Origin: an uncultured Prevotellaceae bacterium
Lineage (GTDB): Bacteria > Bacteroidota > Bacteroidia > Bacteroidales > Bacteroidaceae
Direction of reading: 5' to 3'
Assembly: GCA_937898415.1 (NCBI GenBank)
Contig: CALDLA010000022.1
Location: 1 to 23,628 of the forward strand
Length of the DNA: 23,628 nucleotides
Position numbers and translations under genes: made by a program. Under the pieces are notes generated by a model, which was given only the letters and a program-made list of their open reading frames with translations, had not been told where the DNA came from and did no database searches. Position 1 is the stretch's first letter; every line of letters begins with the position of its first letter. Below are positions 14,917-21,277 of this stretch, piece by piece.

Positions 14917-14980
14917 CCGTAATTTTTTGTAGATTTGTACTTTCAGGACACAAAGATAACAAATCTACAATATTTTACGG
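14917..14980 (-). promoter_or_regulatory. Recombinase promoter enclosed by a long dyad
   Basis: Arms 14917-14938 and 14959-14980, 22 bases each, match at 19 positions. They include the perfect 12-bp TTGTAGATTTGT/ACAAATCTACAA and outer CCGTAA/TTACGG. The 20-base centre holds TATCTTTG on the minus strand (14958-14951), a TAnnTTTG box about 37 bases before the ATG. A protein bound to both arms would block the promoter, so autoregulation by a recombinase is plausible; an mRNA hairpin is also possible if transcription starts further upstream. Confidence 0.6.
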
Positions 14981-15078
14981 CATTATAATATCTCTGAGAA
15001 ACTTTAGTTTGTTGATTATGAGATGACAGGTATATAAATTCCTTTATTCCGATATCCTGATAGAGAATAGCTGTAAAC

Positions 15079-15129
15079 CAATAGCTTACAAAGAATATTC
15101 GGAATAATCAAAATTTAGGAATAAAGCAA
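15079..15129 (-). repeat. Right terminal inverted repeat of the RIT-like element
   Basis: Inverted copy of 11220-11270 (50 of 51). It contains AGAATATTCGGAATAAT at 15092-15108. Similarity to the left end continues inward, more weakly, for roughly another 35 bases. Confidence 0.92.
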
Positions 15130-15156
15130 CTTATTCGGAATTCTGAATAAATTACC
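15130..15156. other. Extra 27-bp segment between element end and umuC
   Basis: This stretch is not part of the inverted repeat and does not belong to umuC. It contains TTATTCGGAATTCTGAATAA (15131-15150), a near-perfect palindrome related to the TTCGGAATAA part of the element's site motif. It may be a coupling sequence carried from a previous insertion site, or half of an asymmetric attachment site. Confidence 0.55.
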
Positions 15157-15249
15157 CAATACCACGATTGGCTGTCCTTCTAAATCAGGCCGGAAAACCT
15201 TCTCACATGAACAGTAACAGTTGTCACAGTCTAGGATGCCGTACATCAT
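15157..15249 (-). pseudogene. umuC: umuC, 5' part
   Basis: 31 codons beginning at the ATG that overlaps the stop of the HAD gene (TGATG), or at the next ATG, 15246. The product starts MMYGILDCDNCYCSCEKVF and ends with the residues for Gly-Gln-Pro-Ile-Val-Val-Leu. It has the first catalytic Asp of Y-family polymerases (ILDCDN). After Leu31 the frame runs through the 27-bp segment into the inverted repeat and stops after 13 foreign codons. The remainder of the gene is 3.9 kb away at 11224. Confidence 0.92.
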
Positions 15250-15665
15250 CAGAACCTCCCTAAAACCTCAATCACCTTTACCCAGTCCGTCTCTGCCTCG
15301 AAGCCGAACTTGTCATCAATACCCACGTTGAAGTAGAGTTTCACCTCAAAGCTCTGGAAACTCGTCTTTCCGACTTCCGGGTTCTCGTTTGCATAGTCAA
15401 AACGGATGCCCTCCTCCGCAAAACGGCTCCTGTACATGGCCATCTGCTCATCGTAGCAGCCGCTCCAGAGAATCATGCAGATATCATCACGGCTGGTCAT
15501 CAACTGCAAGGCCTCACGGGCATAGGGATAGTAGTCAAAGGTTTCCTCATTCTCATAGCAGGCCCGCAGAATCGTGTCATGAATATCCACCACGACATAG
15601 ATCTTCTCCCAGTTCTTTTCCTTCTTCCGTTTGAAGGCAACCTCAAAAGCTTTTCCTATATCCAT
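15249..15665 (-). CDS. HAD-superfamily-like protein in the umu operon
   Basis: 138 residues. I chose the ATG at 15665, one base after the umuD stop; the frame is open to 15680. HAD motifs: motif I VVVDIHDTIL (Asp27 nucleophile), motif II LWSG, a Lys in motif III (EVGKTS or FEVKLYF) and motif IV GIDDKFGF. In motif I the usual second Asp of DxD is His29, so the general acid is missing or replaced, which could mean altered or absent phosphatase activity. Its location between umuD and umuC, with overlapping or one-base spacing on both sides, suggests a role in damage tolerance or nucleotide metabolism during SOS. The substrate is unknown. Confidence 0.72.
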   Translation of the reverse strand: MDIGKAFEVAFKRKKEKNWEKIYVVVDIHDTILRACYENEETFDYYPYAREALQLMTSRDDICMILWSGCYDEQMAMYRSRFAEEGIRFDYANENPEVGKTSFQSFEVKLYFNVGIDDKFGFEAETDWVKVIEVLGRF

Positions 15666-15666
15666 G

Positions 15667-16104
15667 CTACAGCTTTTCAAAAGTTCGAATCAGGTGAATA
15701 ACCGTTCCCCAAATCTGGAAGTTCTCAGGATCATTGACCTTGAACACAGGGTAATCAGGGTTGGCTGGTCGCAGTTCGATGTAACCGTCTTTCCTATGTG
15801 TCAGATCGAGGAACTTCATCGTGAATCCCCCATCCCACCAAGCCACGACGATAGAGCCGTCATGTGGCTCCACTGCCCTGTCGATAATCACACGGTCACC
15901 GTCGAGCAGTCCTGCATCCCTCATCGAGTCACCCTCCACATCGCCATAGAACGAGGCTTCTGGGTGACGGATATAGTCACGGTTGAAATCTAATGTCTCA
16001 TGCCTATAATCTACAGCCGGACTGGGAAATCCTGCCTTGATACCCGCATGTTCCAGCTCCAGTTTGGTGTCAAATACACCTTTGATTATCTTGATGTTAC
16101 CCAT
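15667..16104 (-). CDS. umuD: UmuD, self-cleaving S24 subunit of DNA polymerase V
   Basis: 145 residues. RecA-stimulated self-cleavage converts UmuD to UmuD', which activates UmuC. The cleavage site AGFPSPAVDY puts the scissile bond between Ala24 and Gly25. The catalytic Ser60 (VEGDSM) and Lys97 (FTMKFLD) fall at the same residue numbers as in E. coli UmuD. First gene of the minus-strand operon, with a TATCTTTG box 33-40 bases upstream. Because umuC is split by the element, the mutagenic polymerase is probably not made from this locus, although UmuD itself should be. I cannot name an SOS operator with confidence. Confidence 0.93.
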   Translation of the reverse strand: MGNIKIIKGVFDTKLELEHAGIKAGFPSPAVDYRHETLDFNRDYIRHPEASFYGDVEGDSMRDAGLLDGDRVIIDRAVEPHDGSIVVAWWDGGFTMKFLDLTHRKDGYIELRPANPDYPVFKVNDPENFQIWGTVIHLIRTFEKL

Positions 16105-16136
16105 CTTAAAATCCTAATAATTCTCAAAACTTGGCA

Positions 16137-16144
16137 CAAAGATA
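16137..16144 (-). promoter_or_regulatory. -7 promoter box of umuD
   Basis: TATCTTTG on the minus strand, an exact TAnnTTTG match 33-40 bases before the umuD start. The divergent box at 16167-16174 is 22 bases away, so any LexA-type operator here would serve both directions. No clear -33 element. Confidence 0.6.
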
Positions 16145-16166
16145 GTGATTTTACACTGTTTATTGG

Positions 16167-16174
16167 TAATTTTG
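16167..16174 (+). promoter_or_regulatory. -7 promoter box of the 16196 operon
   Basis: TAATTTTG, an exact TAnnTTTG match, predicting a start near 16181, about 15 bases before the chosen ATG at 16196. This supports that start over the open frame from 16145. Confidence 0.5.
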
Positions 16175-16195
16175 CCACCATATTTAAATGTATTT

Positions 16196-16576
16196 ATGCA
16201 AAAAAAGAAATTCATAATCTACAGAAGGGATGCAAGGAAAGGATCTTCCGCCTATTCACCCAAGCCCCACTCTGCTCCGCATTTCGAAGGGCACTATGTT
16301 GAGGGGATGGAGGAATGGGCAAGCCACTATTGCTTCAACAAGAGGGATGACGGCAAATACGAAGCTGAGCTTGACGAAGTATGGAATGAAGGCAGTCACA
16401 ATGGTGGAGGAACCATCTGTGTGGACATCCCGCCGGAGTGGTTCGGGCTTTCTTACGATGTATTTCTTGAACGCGTCATCACCCTTGCAGCAGCCACTCA
16501 TTATGGATTTACCGTAGATGACCTGAAGGAGAAAAAGGGATTAAAGGAGTTTTTCGGATTTAATAGTTATGACTAA
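16196..16576 (+). CDS. Uncharacterised protein divergent from umuD
   Basis: A 126-residue soluble protein I cannot place in a family. It begins with a basic stretch (MQKKKFIIYRRDARKG), then a probably flexible SAYSPKPHSAPHFEGHY. An acidic middle (EAELDEVWNEG) and a helical C-terminal half follow (FLERVITLAAATHYGFTVDDL). I chose the ATG at 16196 because the -7 box is at 16167-16174 and the preceding 17 codons are hydrophobic, out of character and lie across the promoter. It overlaps the next gene by 8 bases. Divergence from umuD suggests, but does not show, shared SOS regulation. Confidence 0.65.
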   Translation: MQKKKFIIYRRDARKGSSAYSPKPHSAPHFEGHYVEGMEEWASHYCFNKRDDGKYEAELDEVWNEGSHNGGGTICVDIPPEWFGLSYDVFLERVITLAAATHYGFTVDDLKEKKGLKEFFGFNSYD

Positions 16577-16856
16577 TATGGAACAGTTTGTAGTCAGAGC
16601 CTATGACGGCAAAGGTATGTTGGAGAAACGCCTAGAGGTGCGCCCTCGTCATTTGGAAGGCATGGAGAGAATCAGACAACATGTAGTCTGTGCAGGTGGC
16701 CTACTCGACGATGAGGGAAAGATGAAAGGCTCCATGCTCGTTATGGAGTTCGAAAACCGTCAGGAACTTGACGAATACCTCGCTAACGAACCATATGTTC
16801 AGGAGCATGTATGGGAAAAGATTGAGGTGGAACCAATAAACGTGGTGATTCGATAA
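16569..16856 (+). CDS. YciI-like protein
   Basis: A 95-residue dimeric alpha+beta-barrel-type protein. Features: FVVRAYDGKGMLEKR, then RPRHLEGM (the conserved His region of YciI), AGGLLDDEGKMKGSMLVME and the Asp-rich ELDEYLANEPYV. The DEYLANDPY-like motif is the hallmark of the family. Function in most bacteria is unknown. The ATG overlaps the previous stop by 8 bases, and the next gene starts 6 bases after its stop, so it is an internal operon member. Confidence 0.8.
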   Translation: MTNMEQFVVRAYDGKGMLEKRLEVRPRHLEGMERIRQHVVCAGGLLDDEGKMKGSMLVMEFENRQELDEYLANEPYVQEHVWEKIEVEPINVVIR

Positions 16857-16862
16857 AAGAAG

Positions 16863-17222
16863 ATGAACATAACGGAACTTCACGACGAAGAGAACCTGCT
16901 GGTGCAGATGCAGGACAGATGGGAGAACTACGGCAGTCTGGATGCGATTGTCGATACCCATGACCCGTTCACCCTTGAAGGTGCGCCGAGGTTTGAACTG
17001 TCTGAGAAGATCGACAGCCTTCTGAGTCACGCACTTACTGAGGATGAGAACCTGCTGCTTCGCCAGACGCTCGGCATGGGCTGTAAGCAACGCTCCGTAA
17101 AGAGTCTTTCCCAGCAAATGGGAACCACCCAGAAAGCCGTTCAGAAGGAACTCGTCTCGATCGTCGAGAAACTACGGCATCACGACGATTCCATCGAGCT
17201 CTGGAAATATCTGAATCGATAA
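16863..17222 (+). CDS. Sigma-70 region-4-like helix-turn-helix protein
   Basis: 119 residues. The C-terminal part, from LTEDENLLLRQTLGMGC to EKLRHHD, follows the pattern of sigma-70 region 4: LT..E..ll, a turn, SLSQQMGTTQKAVQKEL as the HTH, then a KLR ending. There is no region 2, so it is not a complete sigma factor. It may be a DNA-binding or RNA-polymerase-associated regulator. The N-terminal 50 residues are acidic and unrecognised. Tightly spaced on both sides (6 and 17 bases), so it may regulate its own operon. Moderately confident in the HTH, not in the role. Confidence 0.6.
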   Translation: MNITELHDEENLLVQMQDRWENYGSLDAIVDTHDPFTLEGAPRFELSEKIDSLLSHALTEDENLLLRQTLGMGCKQRSVKSLSQQMGTTQKAVQKELVSIVEKLRHHDDSIELWKYLNR

Positions 17223-17239
17223 AATAACTATTAAGGATT

Positions 17240-17824
17240 ATGGAAAGTATCATCACGAGAGAGGCAGCGTGGGAGCTGCTGAGAAAGTATAATAAAGACC
17301 CGTTTCACCTGCAGCATGCGCTGACAGTGGAAGGTGTCATGCGCTGGTATGCCGAGCAACTTGGGTATGCCAGTGAAGTGGACTTCTGGGGAATGGTCGG
17401 GCTGCTGCACGACATCGACTTTGAACTATATCCCGAGGAGCATTGCATCAAAGCCCCGGAACTGCTGCGTGAAGGTGGTGTTGGCGAAGAAATGATTCAT
17501 GCCATCTGTAGCCACGGCTATGGCATAACCGTCGATGTGAAGCCAGAGCACCTGATGGAAAAAGTGCTCTTCGCTACCGATGAACTTACGGGACTGATAT
17601 GGGCAGCCGCCCTGATGCGTCCGTCGAAGAGCGTTCAGGACATGGAATTGAAGTCGCTCAAGAAGAAGTACAAGTCAAAGGGATTTGCCGCAGGCTGTTC
17701 TCGTGAGGTCATTGAACAGGGAGCAGAAATGCTGGGATGGCCATTGGATGAGGTGCTGCAAAAGACCCTTGATGCCATGAGGGACTGTGAGACTCGTGTA
17801 GCAAGTGGGATGGAGAAGATATAG
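17240..17824 (+). CDS. HD-domain phosphohydrolase family protein
   Basis: 194 residues, a metal-dependent HD hydrolase of the HDIG-related type. Expected ligands: His26 (FHLQHALTV), His57-Asp58 (LLHDIDF), a His in ICSHGYG and an Asp in FATDELTG. Downstream, KKKYKSKGFAAGCSREVIEQG is typical of a group of short HD proteins present in many anaerobes. The substrate is unknown (nucleotide or phosphate ester by family). The start at 17240 gives the family-standard N terminus, 17 bases after the sigma-like gene. Confidence 0.85.
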   Translation: MESIITREAAWELLRKYNKDPFHLQHALTVEGVMRWYAEQLGYASEVDFWGMVGLLHDIDFELYPEEHCIKAPELLREGGVGEEMIHAICSHGYGITVDVKPEHLMEKVLFATDELTGLIWAAALMRPSKSVQDMELKSLKKKYKSKGFAAGCSREVIEQGAEMLGWPLDEVLQKTLDAMRDCETRVASGMEKI

Positions 17825-17853
17825 GTAAGGGATGACGACTATTTGAAGTGAAC

Positions 17854-18417
17854 ATGACAGAATTTGAAAAAATGCGCAATGAGAAGTTCTATGACTTTAC
17901 AAGCGAGGAATGCTTGGCAAGTTACTATAGAGCCAAGCATCTTTGCGCAAAATTGCAAACCATGACTATAGAGGATGAAGACTACAGGAAGACGATTGAA
18001 GACCTGATTCCCGGTATTCCCGAGTCATCCACCGTCTCACCACCATTCCATTGCGATCATGGACATGGCATCAAACTTGGTGAGAATGTCTTCATCAACT
18101 ACAACGGCACGATGCTCGACGGAGGCATAATCTCTATCGGTTCCAATACTCAGGTTGGCCCGAACTGCCAGTTCCTGACTCCGAACCATCCAATTGACTA
18201 CGTTGAACGTCGCAAACCTGTAGAGCGATGCTTTCCGATTACTATTGGTGAGGACTGCTGGCTTGGAGGCGGTGTTACGGTATGCCCGGGCGTTACTATC
18301 GGCGACCGTTGCATCATCGGTGCAGGTAGTGTTGTGGTGAAAGACATCCCTTCCGATTCAATGGCTGTCGGCAATCCTTGCCGGGTAATTCGAAAATTAA
18401 AAAAAAATGAAAGATAG
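17854..18417 (+). CDS. Maltose/galactoside O-acetyltransferase family (left-handed beta helix)
   Basis: A 187-residue sugar O-acetyltransferase of the Maa/NodL/LacA group. N-terminal Mac domain: MTEFEKMRNEKFYDF and SYYRAKHLCAKL. Then FHCDHGHGIKLGENVFINYN, the catalytic-His loop TPNHPID and hexapeptide repeats (ITIGEDCWLGGGVTVCPGVT, then IGDRCIIGAGSVVVKDI), ending in VGNPCRVIRKL. The ATG at 17854 is preferred to the GTG at 17848. Acetyl-CoA is the donor; the real acceptor is unknown. It lies 29 bases after the HD gene. Confidence 0.88.
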   Translation: MTEFEKMRNEKFYDFTSEECLASYYRAKHLCAKLQTMTIEDEDYRKTIEDLIPGIPESSTVSPPFHCDHGHGIKLGENVFINYNGTMLDGGIISIGSNTQVGPNCQFLTPNHPIDYVERRKPVERCFPITIGEDCWLGGGVTVCPGVTIGDRCIIGAGSVVVKDIPSDSMAVGNPCRVIRKLKKNER

Positions 18418-18454
18418 AATAGCATTTGTAGATCTTTCTAATAACAAAAACAAT

Positions 18455-19192
18455 ATGAAAAGTATTAAGTCAACAGTAGGATTTATCTGCGCAGTCCTCA
18501 TGCTGGCAGCGTGTGGACAGCAGAACAAAAATGAAACAACTATGGATTTTACAGATGATGTTCAGGTGGCTCTCGCCGACAGCGGGCGCATCGATTTAAA
18601 CAGCCTGCAGTGGACACGTGAGCCAAAGGGCTACGAGGTGAAGGGTGATACCATCCTTATCACCACCGCACCAAAGACCGACCTTTGGCAGCGCACTTAC
18701 TATCATTTCCAGAACGACAATGCGCCCGTATTGCAGATGAAGACCCGCGAGAAGTTCTTCAGCTTCGTGGTGAAGACCGATTTCACGGGCAGTCACCATC
18801 GTTTTGACCAGTGCGGCATCGTGATGTATCTTGGCAGCGAGAACTGGCTGAAAGGCTCGGTGGAATACGAGAACGAGGAGTTTCAGCATCTGGGCAGTGT
18901 AGTGACGAACAATGGCTACTCCGACTGGGCCACCACAGCCATCCCTGCCGAAGTGAAAACCATGTGGTATCGTTTTTCCCGCCGCGAGGATGACTACTGT
19001 ATCGAGTGCTCTGCTGACGGACAGACGTTCAGCCAGATGCGTGTCTGCCACATGCCTGCAGCCGCCGATGAAATCAGCTTCGGCATCTATGCCTGCTCGC
19101 CCGAGGAGTCCTCATTCACAGCCATTTTCTCCGATATGAAGATTACCGAATGTGCCTGGCAGGCTCACGATGGTCAACAGCCTGACGAGTAA
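18455..19192 (+). CDS. DUF1349 lipoprotein
   Basis: 245 residues. The ATG at 18455 starts a lipoprotein signal peptide, STVGFICAVLMLAACGQQ, with Cys as the lipidated residue; the frame is open from 18407. The mature part is a concanavalin-A-like beta sandwich of the DUF1349 (YesU/YwaF-type) family: FFSFVVKTDFTGSHHRFDQC, GIVMYLGSENWLKGSVEYEN, SDWATT and MWYRFSRREDDYCIE. Such domains may bind sugars; no catalytic residues can be named. Same direction as the acetyltransferase, 37 bases downstream, and converges on the AraC gene with only 40 bases between. Confidence 0.82.
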   Translation: MKSIKSTVGFICAVLMLAACGQQNKNETTMDFTDDVQVALADSGRIDLNSLQWTREPKGYEVKGDTILITTAPKTDLWQRTYYHFQNDNAPVLQMKTREKFFSFVVKTDFTGSHHRFDQCGIVMYLGSENWLKGSVEYENEEFQHLGSVVTNNGYSDWATTAIPAEVKTMWYRFSRREDDYCIECSADGQTFSQMRVCHMPAAADEISFGIYACSPEESSFTAIFSDMKITECAWQAHDGQQPDE

Positions 19193-19232
19193 ATTCCAAT
19201 TTGGCAAGTCCCTTTATTTGTACCTTTTCACT

Positions 19233-20048
19233 TTATTTCGGCTGAAGACTCTGGCGATACTCGCTGGGCGACAGGCCAAGATGCTTGGTGCAGTAACGGC
19301 TGAAGTATGAGAGCGATGTAAAATTCATCGCATCGGCTATCTGGGTGAGGGACAGGCGTTCGTCATTCAGATAGTCTTTCAGTATAGGTACGGTGTGGCG
19401 GTCGATGTATGAGGTGACGCTGTGGCCGGTCACCCGTTTGATGGTGGCAGAGAGATACTTTGGCGATACGTTCAGTCGTTCTGCATAGTAGCTCACATCA
19501 CGCTCCGTTCGGCTGATGCCCGTAGCAAGCAGTGCCATCAGTTGTTTTACGATGTAGGCTGTGCGGTCAGTATGCGAATCTGTTGCATCACGCCCAGCAT
19601 GAGCCTCGAAGATGTCGTACATCATCGTCAGGCACATGCTGCCCATCAGTTCGCGATAAAACTGCAAATGGCGGTCGTCCATGCGGTCGTGAAGACGATG
19701 GAAGTCATCAAGCAGATGTCGTGCCTGTGCATCTGTCAGTTTGATGATGGGGTCTTGGTTCAGCGAGATACTGCCACCGATGCTGTAGTTGTTCGACGGC
19801 AGCAGGTTCTGTAGGAACTTGTAATCGGCAGCAAACCACTCCACCTGCAAGTCTGCATGTCCCGCCAGGTTGCTGATACGATCGGGCATCGGTATCACAA
19901 CTAGGTCGTTTTTCACGATGTGATAGCAATGCTCGTTGAACACAAAACTTGCCTCACCTGCCGTGCAAAGCAGATGCATGCAGGTGTGGCTCAACTCATA
20001 GGAATTCATCCCATAGAAGTCTGTTGAATATTGAAAATCTGCCTTCAT
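19233..20048 (-). CDS. AraC-family transcriptional regulator
   Basis: 271 residues from the ATG at 20048; the frame is open to 20078. The N-terminal cupin-like sensor spans about 1-130 (HTCMHLLCTAGEASFVFNEH, VVIPMPDRIS). The C-terminal double HTH includes RDVSYYAERLNVSPKYLSAT and LSLTQIADAMNFTSLSYFSR, ending GLSPSEYRQSL. The second HTH (about 235-265) is the most conserved AraC signature. A TATTTTTG box at 20061-20054 (minus) would place the start at or just upstream of the ATG, so the message may be leaderless or the real promoter lies further up. It is divergent from the NTF2/flavodoxin/AKR operon, which is its likely target. Confidence 0.88.
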   Translation of the reverse strand: MKADFQYSTDFYGMNSYELSHTCMHLLCTAGEASFVFNEHCYHIVKNDLVVIPMPDRISNLAGHADLQVEWFAADYKFLQNLLPSNNYSIGGSISLNQDPIIKLTDAQARHLLDDFHRLHDRMDDRHLQFYRELMGSMCLTMMYDIFEAHAGRDATDSHTDRTAYIVKQLMALLATGISRTERDVSYYAERLNVSPKYLSATIKRVTGHSVTSYIDRHTVPILKDYLNDERLSLTQIADAMNFTSLSYFSRYCTKHLGLSPSEYRQSLQPK

Positions 20049-20087
20049 GGCTGCAAAAATACACATTTTTTTCGACATAAAAGTGCG

Positions 20088-20124
20088 ATTTGTGTAAAAA
20101 GTGAAAATTGTGAGGCAATTTGTG
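20088..20124. promoter_or_regulatory. Three TTGTG repeats, candidate AraC sites
   Basis: TTGTG occurs at 20090-20094, 20108-20112 and 20120-20124, all in the same orientation. The two outer copies share a longer ATTTGTG..AAA core and are 30 bases apart, about three helical turns. They sit just upstream of the TACCTTTG promoter box of the divergent operon, the usual position for an AraC activator. Confidence 0.4.
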
Positions 20125-20149
20125 AAACCAAAGTGCCGGAAAATCGTTG

Positions 20150-20157
20150 TACCTTTG
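20150..20157 (+). promoter_or_regulatory. -7 promoter box of the redox operon
   Basis: TACCTTTG, an exact match, with a predicted start near 20164 and the ATG at 20186. The nearest upstream TTTG (20119-20122) is about eight bases further away than normal, consistent with a promoter that needs an activator. Confidence 0.65.
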
Positions 20158-20185
20158 CACCGTGAAACTTAAAAACAATAAGATA

Positions 20186-20620
20186 ATGGATTTCAGAATG
20201 CAAGACCGCATGGAGTTGAAGGCATTAGTAGACTTCTATGCAACAGAGAGTGACAAAAACAATCAGGACTGCTACGTTGAGATTTTCCGTCCTGACATCA
20301 AACTGAACGTGTATTTCGGTGGTAAGTTGGGCATGACAGCAAACGACGTGCAGGACATGATTCGTCAGTACAAGGCATTCGGTGCAGCTAAGGTGTCGTT
20401 CCATATGAACGGACAGCAGAGTGTGGACTTCATTGACGAGACTCATGCCACAGGAACATGTTATGCACTGGCAACACTGGTAACTGAGCAGGATGGTAAG
20501 GATATGCTGACAACTCATGCCGTACGCTATTATGACAAGTATGTGAAGATTGACGGTCGTTGGTGGATCAGTGAGCGTGAGCAATATTTCGAGTGGTCAA
20601 CGAATCAGGCTCTGGGATAA
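20186..20620 (+). CDS. SnoaL/NTF2-like protein
   Basis: A 144-residue cone-shaped NTF2-like fold protein. Features: MELKALVDFYATESDKNNQD at the start, FRPDIKLNVYFGG in the middle and YYDKYVKIDGRWWISEREQY at the C terminus, the typical strand-turn-strand end of the SnoaL/DUF4440 group. First gene of the operon. I chose the ATG at 20186 (MDFRMQDRM) because the promoter box at 20150 lies inside the longer frame. Members act as cyclases, isomerases, dehydratases or ligand binders; the activity cannot be chosen here. Confidence 0.8.
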   Translation: MDFRMQDRMELKALVDFYATESDKNNQDCYVEIFRPDIKLNVYFGGKLGMTANDVQDMIRQYKAFGAAKVSFHMNGQQSVDFIDETHATGTCYALATLVTEQDGKDMLTTHAVRYYDKYVKIDGRWWISEREQYFEWSTNQALG

Positions 20621-20621
20621 T

Positions 20622-21269
20622 ATGTGCAAGTCATTGAAGCTGATACTTGCATTGGCTCTGTGTATGCTGGTTTCCACTGCATGCGGTGGGAACAGTAAGA
20701 AAGAGAATGGTGTGAATGAACAAACAAATGCAAAAGGAAAGACAGTTATGGCAAAGGACGGAAAGGCATTAGTAGTGTTCTTCTCTCATGCGGGAGACAA
20801 CTACGCAGTAGGAAACATCGAGGTGGGCAATACGAAAATTGTGGCAGACTACATCACAGAGTTAACTGGTGCTGAGCAGTTTGAAATTGTTACCCACAAG
20901 TATGACGGCATGGCTTATACACCACTCATCAATCTGGCGAAGGAAGAGACCAAGAATGGCGAGCTGCCAGCGTATGAAGGTGACATTGATTTGTCAAAGT
21001 ACGATACGGTATTCATCGGTGGTCCAGTATGGTGGGGTACTTATCCACAAGTGATGTTTACCTTCTTCAAGAAGCATGAGGGCGACCTGAAGGGCAAGAC
21101 CGTCATTCCTTTCACCACGCACGAAGGCTCGGGTTTGGCCAATTGTGTGGAGGATGTGAAGGATGCATTCCCTGGTGCAAATGTCACAAAGGGCTTCAGC
21201 ATCTACGGTCACGAAGTTCGCACGGAAAAGAAAAAGGTTGAGAAATGGCTTAATGGATTAGGATATTAA
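20622..21269 (+). CDS. Flavodoxin lipoprotein
   Basis: 215 residues, one base after the previous stop. The ATG at 20622 begins a lipoprotein signal (LILALALCMLVSTACGG), so the mature protein is membrane-anchored outside the cytoplasm, unusual for a flavodoxin. The flavodoxin domain starts at ALVVFFSHAGDNYAVGN, where SHAGDNY is the FMN phosphate-binding loop. It continues through DTVFIGGPVWWGTYPQVMFT (flavin-ring-stacking Trp) to IPFTTHEGSG. Belongs to the flavodoxin_4-type family common in Bacteroidetes. Likely reductant is unknown; the neighbours (AKR, SDR) suggest a reductive pathway. Confidence 0.87.
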   Translation: MCKSLKLILALALCMLVSTACGGNSKKENGVNEQTNAKGKTVMAKDGKALVVFFSHAGDNYAVGNIEVGNTKIVADYITELTGAEQFEIVTHKYDGMAYTPLINLAKEETKNGELPAYEGDIDLSKYDTVFIGGPVWWGTYPQVMFTFFKKHEGDLKGKTVIPFTTHEGSGLANCVEDVKDAFPGANVTKGFSIYGHEVRTEKKKVEKWLNGLGY

Positions 21270-21277
21270 TAGCGAAG

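Larger units (their letters stand above)
11220..15129. mobile_element. RIT (Recombinase-In-Trio)-like element inserted in umuC
   Basis: A segment of about 3.9 kb bounded by 51-bp inverted repeats with one mismatch, carrying only two overlapping genes that encode three tyrosine-recombinase modules. Trios of overlapping tyrosine recombinases within terminal inverted repeats define RIT elements; here the first two recombinases are a single protein. The flanks rejoin exactly into umuC: ...Ile-Val-Val-Leu on the right (ending 15157), Ser-Asn-Asn-Asp-Gly on the left (starting 11224). The joined target reads TATTGAGCAATA, itself an inverted repeat of TATTG/CAATA. The right side has about 27 extra bases (15130-15156) belonging to neither the inverted repeat nor umuC. 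The element is visibly richer in A+T than the neighbouring genes. No cargo gene is present. Confidence 0.88.

Noticed and set aside
11220..15129. Tn554-type transposon or integron
   Set aside because: Tn554 has tnpA/tnpB/tnpC with only two tyrosine recombinases and no long terminal inverted repeats; there is no attC array or cassette. Three recombinase modules within inverted repeats fit RIT better.
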